NCBI GenBank assembly: GCA_002298915.1
Contig: DBML01000016.1
Span: 87,456-151,455, forward strand
Source of the DNA: Clostridium sp. UBA699
Lineage (GTDB): Bacteria > Bacillota > Clostridia > Clostridiales > Clostridiaceae
Direction: 5' to 3'
Length of the DNA stretch: 64,000 bases
Positions 16,460 to 25,451 of the stretch are shown here, piece by piece; positions within the stretch are counted from its first letter, which is position 1, and the number at the start of each line of letters is the position of its first letter. The position numbers and the translations under genes were made by a program. The notes beneath the pieces were generated by a model that saw only the letters and a program-made list of their open reading frames with translations, did no database searches and was not told the origin of the DNA.

Positions 16460-16912
16460 TTATTTATTCCAAGTGAAAAGTCCCTTTGTTGATAGCTCAG
16501 ACTTGAGGTCGCTGCTCACTTCGACGTTTGAAGGCGATATAAGGAATACTCCCTTGTCTATCTCCTCCAGCGTTCCTCCCAGGGCGTAGCTTGATCCCCC
16601 GAGGAAATCCAGCAGCCTCTGTGCTGTCCTCTGCTCAAGGGCTGTAGTGTTTACAACAACTATGTTCCTGTTCTTGACATCGTCGCAGATGTCTGCTGCT
16701 TCTTCGTAGTCGGTCGGCTTAACTATCTTGACCTTTGCCGATATTGTCGTATGTATGCTCACTACGTTTGGCTTCTTCCTGAAGTTTGAAACCTTCTGCT
16801 CAGCCTCCGCATTTCTTTCTTCTGCTATGTCCTGTTCTTCGAAATCATCATCCTCGAAGTCGTCGTCCAAACCCAAAAATCCCATCATCTTGTTGATTAC
16901 TTTTCCTGCCAT
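16460..16912 (-). CDS. sepF: Cell division protein SepF
   Basis: SepF polymerises into rings, bundles FtsZ and tethers it to the membrane through an N-terminal amphipathic helix, here MAGKVINKMMGFLGL. An acidic linker (DDDFEDDDFEE) follows, then the SepF core (about 65-150) with VKPTDYEEAADICDDVKNR, VVVNTTALEQRTAQRLLDF and GGTLEEIDKGVFLISPSNV. No ftsA was seen in the cluster, so SepF may be the main FtsZ anchor, but ftsA could lie elsewhere. It is 12 bases downstream of yggS. Confidence 0.94.
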   Translation of the reverse strand: MAGKVINKMMGFLGLDDDFEDDDFEEQDIAEERNAEAEQKVSNFRKKPNVVSIHTTISAKVKIVKPTDYEEAADICDDVKNRNIVVVNTTALEQRTAQRLLDFLGGSSYALGGTLEEIDKGVFLISPSNVEVSSDLKSELSTKGLFTWNK

Positions 16913-16924
16913 AATCGTTACCTC

Positions 16925-17587
16925 CTAAATGTTATAATTCCTTTTCCCGAATATGCCTTCGCCTATCCGGATCATATTTGAGCCCTCTGAAATTGCCGTT
17001 TTGTAATCTCCTGTCATGCCCATGGAAAGGTACTTCATCTCGATGTTTCTGTACTGTCTTTTCCCAAGGCTGTCCCAGATTCCCTTTACCTCCCTGAAGT
17101 ACTTCTTCTGCTCGTCCACACCGCATATAGGCAGGACTGTCATAAGCCCCTTCACCTTCACGCGGCTGCATTTTTCGCATTGAGCGAGCATTTCCTCAAG
17201 TTCCTCCGGCAGGATTCCTGTTTTGTTTTCCTCCCTGCCTATGTTGATCTCTATGAGGACATTCGCATCAAGCCCTGCAGCCGAGTACTGCTTTTCAAGC
17301 TCAGCCAGCAGCCTTGTGCTGTCCAGGGAATGGATAAGGAATACCTTTCCAACGATGTGTTTTACCTTGTTTCTCTGAAGGTGTCCAATCAGGTGCCATC
17401 TGACCGATTCATCAAAATCGTCGTATTTTTTTGTCAGTTCCTGGACCTTGTTTTCACCAAAATCCCTAAGTCCGGAAGCGTATGCCTCCTTCATCTCCTC
17501 CACAGTCCTTGTCTTGCTTACAGCGATGAGCTTCACATTCTCTGGAATGTCAGCAAGCAAGCGGCTGATGTTCTCCTTTATTGACAA
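16925..17587 (-). CDS. yggS: YggS/YlmE pyridoxal-phosphate homeostasis protein
   Basis: YggS (PLPBP) is a single-domain PLP-binding barrel that buffers pyridoxal phosphate and lacks enzyme activity. The PLP lysine lies in KLIAVSKTRTVEEM. Other conserved blocks are FGENKVQELTKKYD, WHLIGHLQRNKVKHI, LMTVLPI and the phosphate-binding end LSMGMTGDYKTAISEGSNMI with MIRIGEGIFGKR. The 220 residues are the usual length. It occupies its usual place before sepF. Confidence 0.94.
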   Translation of the reverse strand: MSIKENISRLLADIPENVKLIAVSKTRTVEEMKEAYASGLRDFGENKVQELTKKYDDFDESVRWHLIGHLQRNKVKHIVGKVFLIHSLDSTRLLAELEKQYSAAGLDANVLIEINIGREENKTGILPEELEEMLAQCEKCSRVKVKGLMTVLPICGVDEQKKYFREVKGIWDSLGKRQYRNIEMKYLSMGMTGDYKTAISEGSNMIRIGEGIFGKRNYNI

Positions 17588-17668
17588 ATCTACCGTCTCC
17601 TTTTTGAAACCTTATAGTTACTATTCTTCATGCAGTGCGAAATTCCTTCAAAAATCAGGAAATAATTA

Positions 17669-18388
17669 TTATTCCTGCTCGCTCAGGTACTGCGAGCTCT
17701 CAGTTATGCCGACCGCCGGGATCTCCACCTTGCTGTTCTTGCTTATGTTTACATTTAGCTTCCTGAGCATGAGGCTCTTAAGGTAGTTTTCATCAGACAT
17801 CATGTAGTCGTACATGACCTGGCTGTTCCCGATCGCTTTAACCGTGAACGGCGCCGCTATCTTGGTTCCGTTGACTTCCAGAAACGGGCCGCTGCAGTAT
17901 ACCTCTGTGCTGCCTACTATCCTGAGGCCGTTGATAGAGATGGCCTCGGCCCCTCCGTTCTTGAGGTCGTTCAGCACCTGTATCATGTCGGTATTGTGCA
18001 CTAGCTTGAACTGGTCCTCGAAGGTGTTAGTGAATAGGCTGCTGTCGGCATCGCTGAGCGTTATCACGACGCCCTCGCCTTCCACAGCAACCTTGCCAAG
18101 GATCACGTTGTTTTCTTCAAGCTCCTTGTTTATTTCCTTTTTGACAGCTTGTCCGTCAGCGTTGTCCTGCTGGTACTTGGTCAGTTTTTCCATGTATTCA
18201 TTGTATTGATTCCTCAATGCGCTTATTTCATTCTGAAGCCTCGTCTTGTAGGTATATGCATCCTGGTACTGCTCGGAGCTGAGATATGTGTAGCTGCTCC
18301 TGTTAGAGATGCTTATATTCATTGAAATTAACACGCCTATGATTATGCATGCCGCAAATACAAAGATATTAGCTTCGTTGTTTCTCAT
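17669..18388 (-). CDS. DUF881 family protein (YlxW-like), copy 1
   Basis: DUF881 proteins have one N-terminal membrane helix (here NIFVFAACIIIGVLISMNI), a periplasm-facing coiled coil (about 40-90) and a conserved globular domain. The domain is seen from GEGVVITLSDADSS through DLKNGGAEAISINGLRIVGS and YCSGPFLEVNGTKI. The role is unknown, but they are constant residents of division clusters in Gram-positive bacteria. A second copy at 18768 and sbp between them give the usual DUF881-sbp-DUF881 trio. It differs from the second copy in its linker and in a longer C-terminus. Confidence 0.88.
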   Translation of the reverse strand: MRNNEANIFVFAACIIIGVLISMNISISNRSSYTYLSSEQYQDAYTYKTRLQNEISALRNQYNEYMEKLTKYQQDNADGQAVKKEINKELEENNVILGKVAVEGEGVVITLSDADSSLFTNTFEDQFKLVHNTDMIQVLNDLKNGGAEAISINGLRIVGSTEVYCSGPFLEVNGTKIAAPFTVKAIGNSQVMYDYMMSDENYLKSLMLRKLNVNISKNSKVEIPAVGITESSQYLSEQE

Positions 18389-18398
18389 CCATTACACC

Positions 18399-18740
18399 TC
18401 AACCGCGTGATTTGAGCTTTTCTATCAGCAGCCTTCTGATGATGGCGAAGTTGTCGAAAAGCCTTCCGCCGAAAACTATTACTGCCGCTAGGTAAATCGG
18501 AACCCCGAGCTTATCGCCAAGGTAAGCCAGTCCGGCTGCGAGCAGTGCGTTTCCGAAGAAGCCCGAAATGAATATGTCAGGTTGGAAATTCTTTGACAGG
18601 CTTGCCCTTATCGCGCCGAACACAGAGTCAAGACAGGCAAGTATAGCCACCGACATATATGGGGAAAATTGATCGGGAATGTTGACGTTGAATATTATCC
18701 CCAAAATTATCCCTATTATTAATCCCATAAGTCCAACCAT
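18399..18740 (-). CDS. sbp: Small basic protein, DUF1290 family
   Basis: This 113-residue membrane protein has three or four hydrophobic helices, with the family segments LGIIFNVNIPDQFSPYMSVA, LDSVFGAIRASL and FGGRLFDNFAIIRRLLIEK. B. subtilis Sbp is encoded next to ylxW just before ftsA-ftsZ. Here ftsA and ftsZ do not follow. AAGGAGAGA precedes the ATG. The function is unknown, although the fixed pairing with DUF881 proteins suggests a common complex. Confidence 0.88.
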   Translation of the reverse strand: MVGLMGLIIGIILGIIFNVNIPDQFSPYMSVAILACLDSVFGAIRASLSKNFQPDIFISGFFGNALLAAGLAYLGDKLGVPIYLAAVIVFGGRLFDNFAIIRRLLIEKLKSRG

Positions 18741-18767
18741 GAAACTCTCTCCTTAACGTTAAAAAAA

Positions 18768-19481
18768 TTACTTCGAAACCGGTTTTGCGTACTGGAAATT
18801 GTACGTCTTAGTATATTTAGGTATTTTGATGTCATCCTGCTTTTCGAATTTCACGTCGCATATTCCTGTGAATTCAGAAAACACTTCGGGGAAGCTCAAG
18901 CTGCTGTAGAGCAGATCCTTGTTCCCTATGGCTTTTATCGTGATCTTCTGAGAGTAGGAAACCTTGTCGTTGTCGTTTATCAGGATGTAGTTGCCCGCAT
19001 TCCTTATGCCTGTCATGCCGACTACCCTGATATCGTTTATGGAAATGGCTTCTGCCCCTGCAAACCTCAGCTCGTTGATGAGGTAAACCAGATGCTTGTC
19101 TGTTATGTGGCCGCTTCCCGTGCCGAAAAGGTCCGATGTAGGGTCGAGGTATATGACGACACCCTGGCCGTGTACGTCGGAAGCTCCGGTCAGTATCCTT
19201 GATGTCTGGAGCTCCGCAAGCATCGCTTTCGAAGCGTCGCTTTCGCCTGCAGCGGCTTTCTCGTATTCATCCACCTTGCTCTGCAGCTCGCCGACCTTTG
19301 CCTCAAGCTCTGTTTTCTGTTTTTTGTACTGTTCTATCTCGATCGTCACGTCGGTGCTGGTTGTTGAACCCAGGCTGAACGAATTCTCCTGTTTGCTTAG
19401 CACCTTGAACTGGTATGCAAGCATGAAGCCTAAAATGGCGCATACTACTGCTACGCTGATCTGAGCACGCATATTTTTCAA
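18768..19481 (-). CDS. DUF881 family protein, copy 2
   Basis: The layout is the same as copy 1: a membrane helix (ISVAVVCAILGFMLAYQF), a coiled coil (VTIEIEQYKKQKTELEAKV and beyond, about 45-85) and a DUF881 domain with GQGVVIYLDPTSDLF, NELRFAGAEAISINDIRVVG and YILINDNDKVSYSQ. It is 237 residues long. It comes 12 bases after divIB and first in the trio. Two DUF881 proteins flanking sbp is a recurrent arrangement, which suggests that they act as a pair. Confidence 0.88.
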   Translation of the reverse strand: MKNMRAQISVAVVCAILGFMLAYQFKVLSKQENSFSLGSTTSTDVTIEIEQYKKQKTELEAKVGELQSKVDEYEKAAAGESDASKAMLAELQTSRILTGASDVHGQGVVIYLDPTSDLFGTGSGHITDKHLVYLINELRFAGAEAISINDIRVVGMTGIRNAGNYILINDNDKVSYSQKITIKAIGNKDLLYSSLSFPEVFSEFTGICDVKFEKQDDIKIPKYTKTYNFQYAKPVSK

Positions 19482-19493
19482 TCCTATTTCCTC

Positions 19494-20270
19494 CTACTTC
19501 TCTATAAAAAACACGGGGTTGCCGTCGAAGCTGACATCTATATACCCTTTTGCATTCTTGAGCTCGTCCCTCTGAAGTATGTTTGCTGCAGTATTGAGTT
19601 TCTTTTCGAAATTCTCCACTGTCCCTATCTTTATGCACATCTCTCCCGAATATATCTTGATTGCGCTTGGGTCCGTCAGGTCTACGGATGTAAGGCCTGC
19701 CAGGAATTTCTTGGCTTCGGTCATGCTCGAAAGCGTCTTGACCAGCTCTATCTGCCTTTGGTCGGAACCGGTAATGACCTTGCCGACCTGCGACTTCTTC
19801 ATGTCGAAACCGTCGAGCTTTATGAGCTTCATCTTGCTTACGTCGGCCTTAACCTCAAGAAGTATGCCGTCTTTGTCTATGACCGCGAACTTTCCGTCCT
19901 TTGCCGCGTAGTAGGTGGCCTCCCGTTCTGTAACGTTTATGACAATGCTCGAGGGAAGCTTCCTGTAAACCTTAACGCTGGCGAAGTAAGGGTTGACCAT
20001 TATCTTTTCGCCCGCCTTGGAGGTGCTGATGTAGAAGATGTTGTTCCCCGCCTGCAGCCCTGAAAGCTGTATGACCGCCCTAGCATCGGTGTTCTTGTTG
20101 TTCTGAACAGTGATGCTCGTTATTTTGAAGCCGGGGTACAGCATGCAGAAATTATACAGGGCCACGGCAAGCACGGCAACGATTACCGCCAGCTTCCGCA
20201 CGAAAATCTTCCTTCTTCTTTTCAGAATAAGTGTATTGTCTATTTTGTCTACTTTTTTGATCATATACAC
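19494..20270 (-). CDS. divIB: Division protein DivIB/FtsQ
   Basis: DivIB is a bitopic protein that forms a complex with FtsL and DivIC at the septum. The order here is a basic cytoplasmic tail (IDNTLILKRRRKIFVRKL), one membrane helix (VIVAVLAVALYNFCMLYP), a POTRA domain (SITVQNNKNTDARAVIQLSG through VYRKLPSSIVINVTEREAT) and a FtsQ-type beta domain. The start is GTG at 20270 with GAGGAG five bases away. An in-frame ATG two codons later is the alternative. It is placed between ftsW and the DUF881 trio. Confidence 0.92.
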   Translation of the reverse strand: MYMIKKVDKIDNTLILKRRRKIFVRKLAVIVAVLAVALYNFCMLYPGFKITSITVQNNKNTDARAVIQLSGLQAGNNIFYISTSKAGEKIMVNPYFASVKVYRKLPSSIVINVTEREATYYAAKDGKFAVIDKDGILLEVKADVSKMKLIKLDGFDMKKSQVGKVITGSDQRQIELVKTLSSMTEAKKFLAGLTSVDLTDPSAIKIYSGEMCIKIGTVENFEKKLNTAANILQRDELKNAKGYIDVSFDGNPVFFIEK

Positions 20271-20357
20271 TTTAGCTCCTCGCCTTGAATTCTAAAACAA
20301 ATACATTATAACACTTGAATATGAATAATTCATTAACTATAGGCAATCAAAATGAAA

Positions 20358-21536
20358 TTAGCTATCCTCATTTCCCTCTTTTTCAGCAGGCTCAGGCGCA
20401 TGCCTTGAGATATTCAGAAGCACCCCGGCCGCTATTAGGTTGAATGTGAGTGAGGAACCTCCGTAGCTTATGAAGGGAAGAGGCACGCCCGTTACAGGCA
20501 TGGAGCCTGTTACAACCGCCATGTTGATGATCGCCTGGATTCCGATTACGGAAGTTATGCCCACAGCCATAAGCCTTCCAAACCGGTCCTTTGCCCTGGA
20601 GGCTGCGGTGAGGCCTCTCTGTATCAATATTACGAAAAGGAGGACTATTAACGCGCAGCCTATGAGGCCGAGCTCTTCCCCAATTATTGCGAATATGAAA
20701 TCCGTGTGGGGCTCAGGTATGTAGAAGGCTTTCTGCCTTGATTGTCCGAAGCCTTCGCCGAATATGCCGCCGGAGCCAAGCGCCAGCAGCGACTGGACTA
20801 GCTGGAAACCCTCCTTCTGAGCATCCTTCCATGGATCGATGAAGTTCATGAGCCTTTTCAGCCTGTAGGGCTCGAACAATATGAACGCGATTCCGACAGG
20901 GACAACGCAGCTTAGAACCCCTGCGAGATGTGGCAGCCTGGCGCCCGCCACGTAAAGGATTATTATCGTGACTCCCATTATGACAGCTGCTATGCTGAGA
21001 TTCTTTTCTGCAAGCACCATAGCTGCGTAAAAGCCGCTCACTAGAAGGTAAGGCAAAATTCCGTAGACCAGGGACTTGACCTTCTCGCCCTTCTTGTCAA
21101 GGCTTGCCGCCAGGTACAGTACGACAGTGTACTTGGCTATCTCAGAAGGCTGGATCGAAGCGAAGCCAAGCTGTATCCAGCGCCTCGCGCCGTTGATCGG
21201 CGGGAATGCAAAAACCAAGCAAAGGAGCGGAACCGTGACGACCATGAGCCATTTGGTGTATCTCTTGAGCTTGTGGTAGTCCGTCTTCATCGCGACAAGC
21301 ATGCAGGAAAGCCCTATGATTGCCCAAAGCCCCTGCTTCTTGAAGTACAGCATGCCGTTGTTGGCTGAACTGTTGGAGGAGTTGTATGAGCTTGCGCTGA
21401 ACACCATGACCACGCCTATGCAAACGAGCAGCAGTACTGTGGCAAACAGTATGAAATCTACAGGCTCTGATTTTTTCAGCCTCAGCTTTTTCATCCTAGG
21501 CTTTTTGTGCCGCGGATTTTTTCCAGGTCTCTTCAT
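20358..21536 (-). CDS. ftsW: SEDS peptidoglycan glycosyltransferase FtsW/SpoVE
   Basis: SEDS proteins polymerise lipid II together with a class B PBP. The 392 residues have about ten hydrophobic helices after a very basic cytoplasmic tail (KRPGKNPRHKKPRMKKLRLK). Signature regions include FASIQPSEIAKYTVVLYLA, QSLLALGSGGIFGEGFGQS, PEPHTDFIFAIIGEELG and PLPFISYGGSS near the end. The gene may serve division (FtsW) or sporulation (SpoVE), and sequence alone does not decide. MurD and MurG genes, often next to it, are missing. Confidence 0.93.
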   Translation of the reverse strand: MKRPGKNPRHKKPRMKKLRLKKSEPVDFILFATVLLLVCIGVVMVFSASSYNSSNSSANNGMLYFKKQGLWAIIGLSCMLVAMKTDYHKLKRYTKWLMVVTVPLLCLVFAFPPINGARRWIQLGFASIQPSEIAKYTVVLYLAASLDKKGEKVKSLVYGILPYLLVSGFYAAMVLAEKNLSIAAVIMGVTIIILYVAGARLPHLAGVLSCVVPVGIAFILFEPYRLKRLMNFIDPWKDAQKEGFQLVQSLLALGSGGIFGEGFGQSRQKAFYIPEPHTDFIFAIIGEELGLIGCALIVLLFVILIQRGLTAASRAKDRFGRLMAVGITSVIGIQAIINMAVVTGSMPVTGVPLPFISYGGSSLTFNLIAAGVLLNISRHAPEPAEKEGNEDS

Positions 21537-21567
21537 AACACGGTCCTCCTTAGAAATATCTTTTTGC

Positions 21568-22521
21568 TTATACAGCCAGCAGCGCTATGAGGCACAGGAC
21601 AACTGTGGCTATGCTGAACATGGAAACCACCTTTGTTTCATGCCAGCCGCTGAGCTCGAAGTGGTGGTGTATAGGAGCCATTTTGAATATCCTCTTCTTG
21701 GTTAGCTTAAAGGAAGAAACCTGCAGCACTACCGAAAGCGCTTCGAGCACGTAGATTGCGCCCACCAGCAGTATTATAAGCGGCAGCTTCAGAATCATGG
21801 CTGCTGCCGCAACAGCTCCGCCCAGCGCAAGCGATCCGGTGTCGCCCATGAAAACCTGGGCGGGGAAGGCGTTGAACTTGAGGAAGCCCAGCAGCGATCC
21901 GGCCACAGCCCCGCAGAAGATAGCGAGCGTGTAGTGACCCATCATCAGGCTTACCACCGTGAAGAAAGCCATGACAACCAGCGTTACGGTGGAAGCCAGG
22001 CCATCCAGCCCGTCGGTGAGGTTTACTGCGTTTGTCACCGATACAAAGTAGAATATTATGAACGGTATAAACATGATTCCCAAATCAAAGGATGCCCCTG
22101 CAAAAGGTATTATCACAGAGGTTCCTATCTCCGGGTTGTTTGCCGCATAGTATCCGAATATCCCTGAAACGGCAAGCAGCAGGACCATCTTCTGGTAAGC
22201 CCTGAGGCCGAGGTTCTTTTTCCTGATTATCTTTAGCGAGTCGTCCATGGCCCCTATCACCCCGAAGGCTACGAGGGCATAGAGAGCTATCATCGCCTCG
22301 TCTCCCGGGTTCCTGACGGCAGCAGCCGTAACCAGGAGCGTCGATACTATGAAAATCACGCCTCCCATCGTAGGTGTCCCTGCTTTTTTCAGGTGGCTCT
22401 GCGGCCCTTCCTCCCTTATGCTCTGCCCGAATTTGAATTTGCGCAGCAGAGGTATGAACACAGGCCCTGCCAGCAAGGCGACCAAAAATGCCGCCAATGT
22501 AGAGATTATAATATTATCCAT
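21568..22521 (-). CDS. mraY: Phospho-N-acetylmuramoyl-pentapeptide transferase MraY
   Basis: MraY transfers the UDP-MurNAc-pentapeptide to undecaprenyl phosphate, giving lipid I in the membrane. The 317 residues contain the catalytic cluster: GTPTMGGVIF, the adjacent aspartates in GAMDDSLKI, NAVNLTDGLDGLAS, FMGDTGSLALGG and the histidine-rich MAPIHHHFEL. About ten helices are visible. It lies 18 bases from murF, as in the standard order murE-murF-mraY. Confidence 0.96.
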   Translation of the reverse strand: MDNIIISTLAAFLVALLAGPVFIPLLRKFKFGQSIREEGPQSHLKKAGTPTMGGVIFIVSTLLVTAAAVRNPGDEAMIALYALVAFGVIGAMDDSLKIIRKKNLGLRAYQKMVLLLAVSGIFGYYAANNPEIGTSVIIPFAGASFDLGIMFIPFIIFYFVSVTNAVNLTDGLDGLASTVTLVVMAFFTVVSLMMGHYTLAIFCGAVAGSLLGFLKFNAFPAQVFMGDTGSLALGGAVAAAAMILKLPLIILLVGAIYVLEALSVVLQVSSFKLTKKRIFKMAPIHHHFELSGWHETKVVSMFSIATVVLCLIALLAV

Positions 22522-22539
22522 CTGTTTCCAGATTCCTCC

Positions 22540-23913
22540 TTAAATATGATTAGCTTGCTTGAGCTTTTCAACGATGTTCTCGAACTTCATGGATCTTGAT
22601 GCCTTAACAAGCACTGCATCGCCTTTGCCCAGCCTGCCTGCAGCGAACTCCGTTGCTTCTTCGTAGTCGCTGAAAGGGAAGCAGTCGTCACCGAAGCCCG
22701 CCTTGAAGGCAGCTCCGTACTGCCCCAGGGTTATCAGCAGGTCTATGCCGCTTTCTTTGGCATACTTCCCGACAAGTCTGTGCGCTTCCTCAGCGGACTC
22801 GCCCAGCTCGCCCATGGTTCCGAGTATAGCCATGCGCCTTCTGCTTTCAAGGTTTTTAAGCACGTCTAGCCCTGCTTTCATCGAATCCGGGTTTGCATTG
22901 TAGCAGTCATTTATGATGGTGAATTTCTCTCCCCTTATTATTTCCAGCCTCATCGCTGTCTTCTGGAGGTTGCCGAAGCCAGAGGCTATCTCGTCCATGC
23001 TCAGGCCGAGAAGCCTTGCGCATGCTATGGCCAGGAGTGCGTTGTTTACTGTGTGCTTTCCCGGCACGTCTATCCTCATCCTTACCGGTGACACCTCTCC
23101 TCCCTCGGAGACGCTGAAGCTTACATGCTCGTCTCCCAGCTCGATATCGCTGGCCGAATAGTCCGCAGACGCAAGCGCGCTCGTTCTTATCACCCTGTAT
23201 GGTTTTGAGCCCAGGTCCTGCAGCAGGTCGCTGTCGGCATTGACTATCAGTGTGTTGCCGCTATCGAAGAAGTCCGTTATCTCAAGCTTTGCCCTTAGTA
23301 TGTTCTCCCTCGTCTTCAGGTTGCCAATGTGGGTTATGCCTACGTTCGTTATGAGCGCAATGTCAGGACGGGCTGCTTCCGCCATCCTGTGTATCTCCTG
23401 AAGGTTGTTCATCCCCATCTCCAGGACGGCTACGTCTATGCTGCTGTCCAGGGAGAATATCATAAGCGGCAGACCCACTTCGTTGTTGAAGTTGCCCTTT
23501 GTCTTGAACACCTTGAACCTGCTTCCAAGTGCGGCAGCTGCAAGATCCTTTGTTGAGGTCTTGCCTGTGGAGCCCGTTATACCTACTATCTTTGTGCCCA
23601 GTTTTTTTCTGTAATACCCCGCGAGGTCCAACAGCGCTTTCCTGGTGTCTTCGACCTTTATTACCCCTGCCGTTCTGACGCCGCTTATGTCCCCGATCAC
23701 CTCGTCGACAATGCATAGCGATGCGCCTGATTCCACGGCCTGCAGCATGAACCTGTTACCGTTGAAGTTTTCGCCTTTGAGGGCGATGAACACGTCTCCT
23801 GGCGCTATCTTCCTCGTGTCGGTGTTTACCGAGCAGTAAGAGGACGCAGGTCCTTCAATTATTATCTCTCCGTGAACGGCTTCCTTTATTTCCTTTAACG
23901 TCAAGACCTCCAC
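22540..23913 (-). CDS. murF: UDP-MurNAc-tripeptide--D-Ala-D-Ala ligase MurF
   Basis: MurF adds D-Ala-D-Ala to the UDP-MurNAc tripeptide using ATP. The domain order is an N-terminal UDP-binding domain, the P-loop GITGSTGKTSTKDLAA (about 110), NNEVGLPLMIFSL, EMGMNN, and a C-terminal ligase domain with NDCYNANPDSMKAGLDVL. The start is a GTG whose bases overlap the murE stop (TAGTG), so the two genes are translationally coupled. The 457 residues are typical. Confidence 0.95.
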   Translation of the reverse strand: MEVLTLKEIKEAVHGEIIIEGPASSYCSVNTDTRKIAPGDVFIALKGENFNGNRFMLQAVESGASLCIVDEVIGDISGVRTAGVIKVEDTRKALLDLAGYYRKKLGTKIVGITGSTGKTSTKDLAAAALGSRFKVFKTKGNFNNEVGLPLMIFSLDSSIDVAVLEMGMNNLQEIHRMAEAARPDIALITNVGITHIGNLKTRENILRAKLEITDFFDSGNTLIVNADSDLLQDLGSKPYRVIRTSALASADYSASDIELGDEHVSFSVSEGGEVSPVRMRIDVPGKHTVNNALLAIACARLLGLSMDEIASGFGNLQKTAMRLEIIRGEKFTIINDCYNANPDSMKAGLDVLKNLESRRRMAILGTMGELGESAEEAHRLVGKYAKESGIDLLITLGQYGAAFKAGFGDDCFPFSDYEEATEFAAGRLGKGDAVLVKASRSMKFENIVEKLKQANHI

Positions 23914-25364
23914 TAGTATCCACCCTCTTCCAATATTTCCTTTACGATTTCCCTCTCGTCAAAATGGATCTTGCCAGACTTGAGTATCTGGTAATCCTCG
24001 TGGCCTTTGCCGGCTATCACGATGACATCTCCAGCCTTGGCAATCTCTATGCTTTTCTTTATGGCGTCGTGCCTGTTTTCCACAACCATGTAGTTGTCTT
24101 TTTCAATCCCTGCAAGCACATCCCTGATAATTGCCTCCGGGTCCTCCGTCCTTGGGTTGTCGGAGGTTATTATTGCCAGGTCGCTAAGGTCTGTGCCTAT
24201 CCTGCCCATGATCGGCCTCTTTGTCCTGTCCCTGTCCCCTCCGCAGCCAAACACGGCTATGAGCCTTCCTTTGGTGAACTCCCTTGCGGTCCTGAGTATG
24301 TTCTCAAGCCCGTCCGGAGTATGCGCATAGTCGACAATGATGTCGAATCCAAGGTTGACTCCCTGGTTGACGATCTCGCACCTTCCGGGAACGCAGAGCA
24401 TCTTCTCCAGCCCAAGCTTGACGTCGTCGATGGAAATCCCCTCTGAAAGGCAGGCCGCTGCGCTTCCAAGCGCGTTTTCCACATTGTATTTTCCTGGGAT
24501 GTTTATTTTAACCTGCCTCACCTCGCCCATGTATTCCAGGTCGAAAGCAACACCCCTGGAATGGAGCCTGAGGTTCCTTCCCCTCGCGTCAGCATCCTTT
24601 TCGGCGGAATAGGTCGTCACCCTTCCCTTGATATCAACCATAAGCCTTGCGCCGTACTCGCTGTCGAGGTTTATTACAGAGTTCCTGGAGTTCTGGAACA
24701 GCATCAGCTTAGCCTTGTAGTAGTTCTCGAAGGTTTCGTGGAAATCCAGGTGGTCCTGCGTCAGGTTGGTGAATATGCCCTCTGAAAACTCCAGGCCATA
24801 CACCCTGTCCAGGTAAAGCGAGTGAGAGGAAACCTCCATCACGCAGTACTCCACGCCTTCCTCCGCCATTTCTTTGAAAAGTTTGTGCAGCTCAAGGGAT
24901 TCAGGTGTGGTCCTTTCAGCCTCCAGCTTCCTGTTGCCTATGTAGTTCGCTATTGTCCCTATGATGGCTGTCTTGAAGCCGGCTGCCTCGAGTATCGACT
25001 TTATCATGAAGGTGGATGTTGTCTTGCCGTTGGTCCCTGTCACGCCTATGAGCTTTAGCCTGTCCTTCGGGTTTCCGTAAAAGTTGGAGGCTGCAACCGC
25101 AAGCGCTTTCCTCGCGTCTTCAACCCTGACGTAAACGACACCGCTCATGAGCTCCACCATGTCCTGGCATATGATGACCTTTGCCCCTTTTTCCGCTGCG
25201 CTGGCTGCATACTTGTGCCCATCGGTCTGGTATCCCTTTATGCAGACGAAGGCGTCGCCCTCAGACACCTTCCTGGAGTCGTACTCCAGCTTTCCGATTT
25301 CTGTGCCGGCATCGCCCTGCAGCAGTTCGTATTTCAACCCTCTCAACAATTCGCTGAGCTTCAT
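23913..25364 (-). CDS. murE: UDP-MurNAc-L-Ala-D-Glu--meso-DAP ligase MurE
   Basis: MurE adds the third stem residue. The DNPR motif (IITSDNPRTEDPE) marks the meso-diaminopimelate-adding type, consistent with dapF at 2.0 kb. The P-loop GVTGTNGKTTSTFMI and the VSSHSL and NLTQDHLDFH segments are in place. Reading is possible from 25415, but GGAGGT eight bases before the ATG at 25364 selects MKLSELLRGLKYEL, giving 483 residues. A terminator lies between this gene and the PBP gene upstream, so murE may start a second transcription unit or depend on read-through. Confidence 0.95.
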   Translation of the reverse strand: MKLSELLRGLKYELLQGDAGTEIGKLEYDSRKVSEGDAFVCIKGYQTDGHKYAASAAEKGAKVIICQDMVELMSGVVYVRVEDARKALAVAASNFYGNPKDRLKLIGVTGTNGKTTSTFMIKSILEAAGFKTAIIGTIANYIGNRKLEAERTTPESLELHKLFKEMAEEGVEYCVMEVSSHSLYLDRVYGLEFSEGIFTNLTQDHLDFHETFENYYKAKLMLFQNSRNSVINLDSEYGARLMVDIKGRVTTYSAEKDADARGRNLRLHSRGVAFDLEYMGEVRQVKINIPGKYNVENALGSAAACLSEGISIDDVKLGLEKMLCVPGRCEIVNQGVNLGFDIIVDYAHTPDGLENILRTAREFTKGRLIAVFGCGGDRDRTKRPIMGRIGTDLSDLAIITSDNPRTEDPEAIIRDVLAGIEKDNYMVVENRHDAIKKSIEIAKAGDVIVIAGKGHEDYQILKSGKIHFDEREIVKEILEEGGY

Positions 25365-25394
25365 ATAATCAACCTCCATGTGTGTAATTATGAA

Positions 25395-25441
25395 AAAACA
25401 GGCATGCCAGAGCATAGTTTCACCGTGCTCTGCTGCATGCC
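25395..25441 (-). terminator. Internal terminator between the PBP gene and murE
   Basis: On the minus strand GGCATGC and CAGAGCA pair with TGCTCTG and GCATGCC (25401-25441, two-base bulge), followed by TGTTTTTTC. It splits the division cluster into mraZ-PBP and murE-divIVA parts, unless it only attenuates. Confidence 0.75.
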
Positions 25442-25451
25442 ATAAGCAATA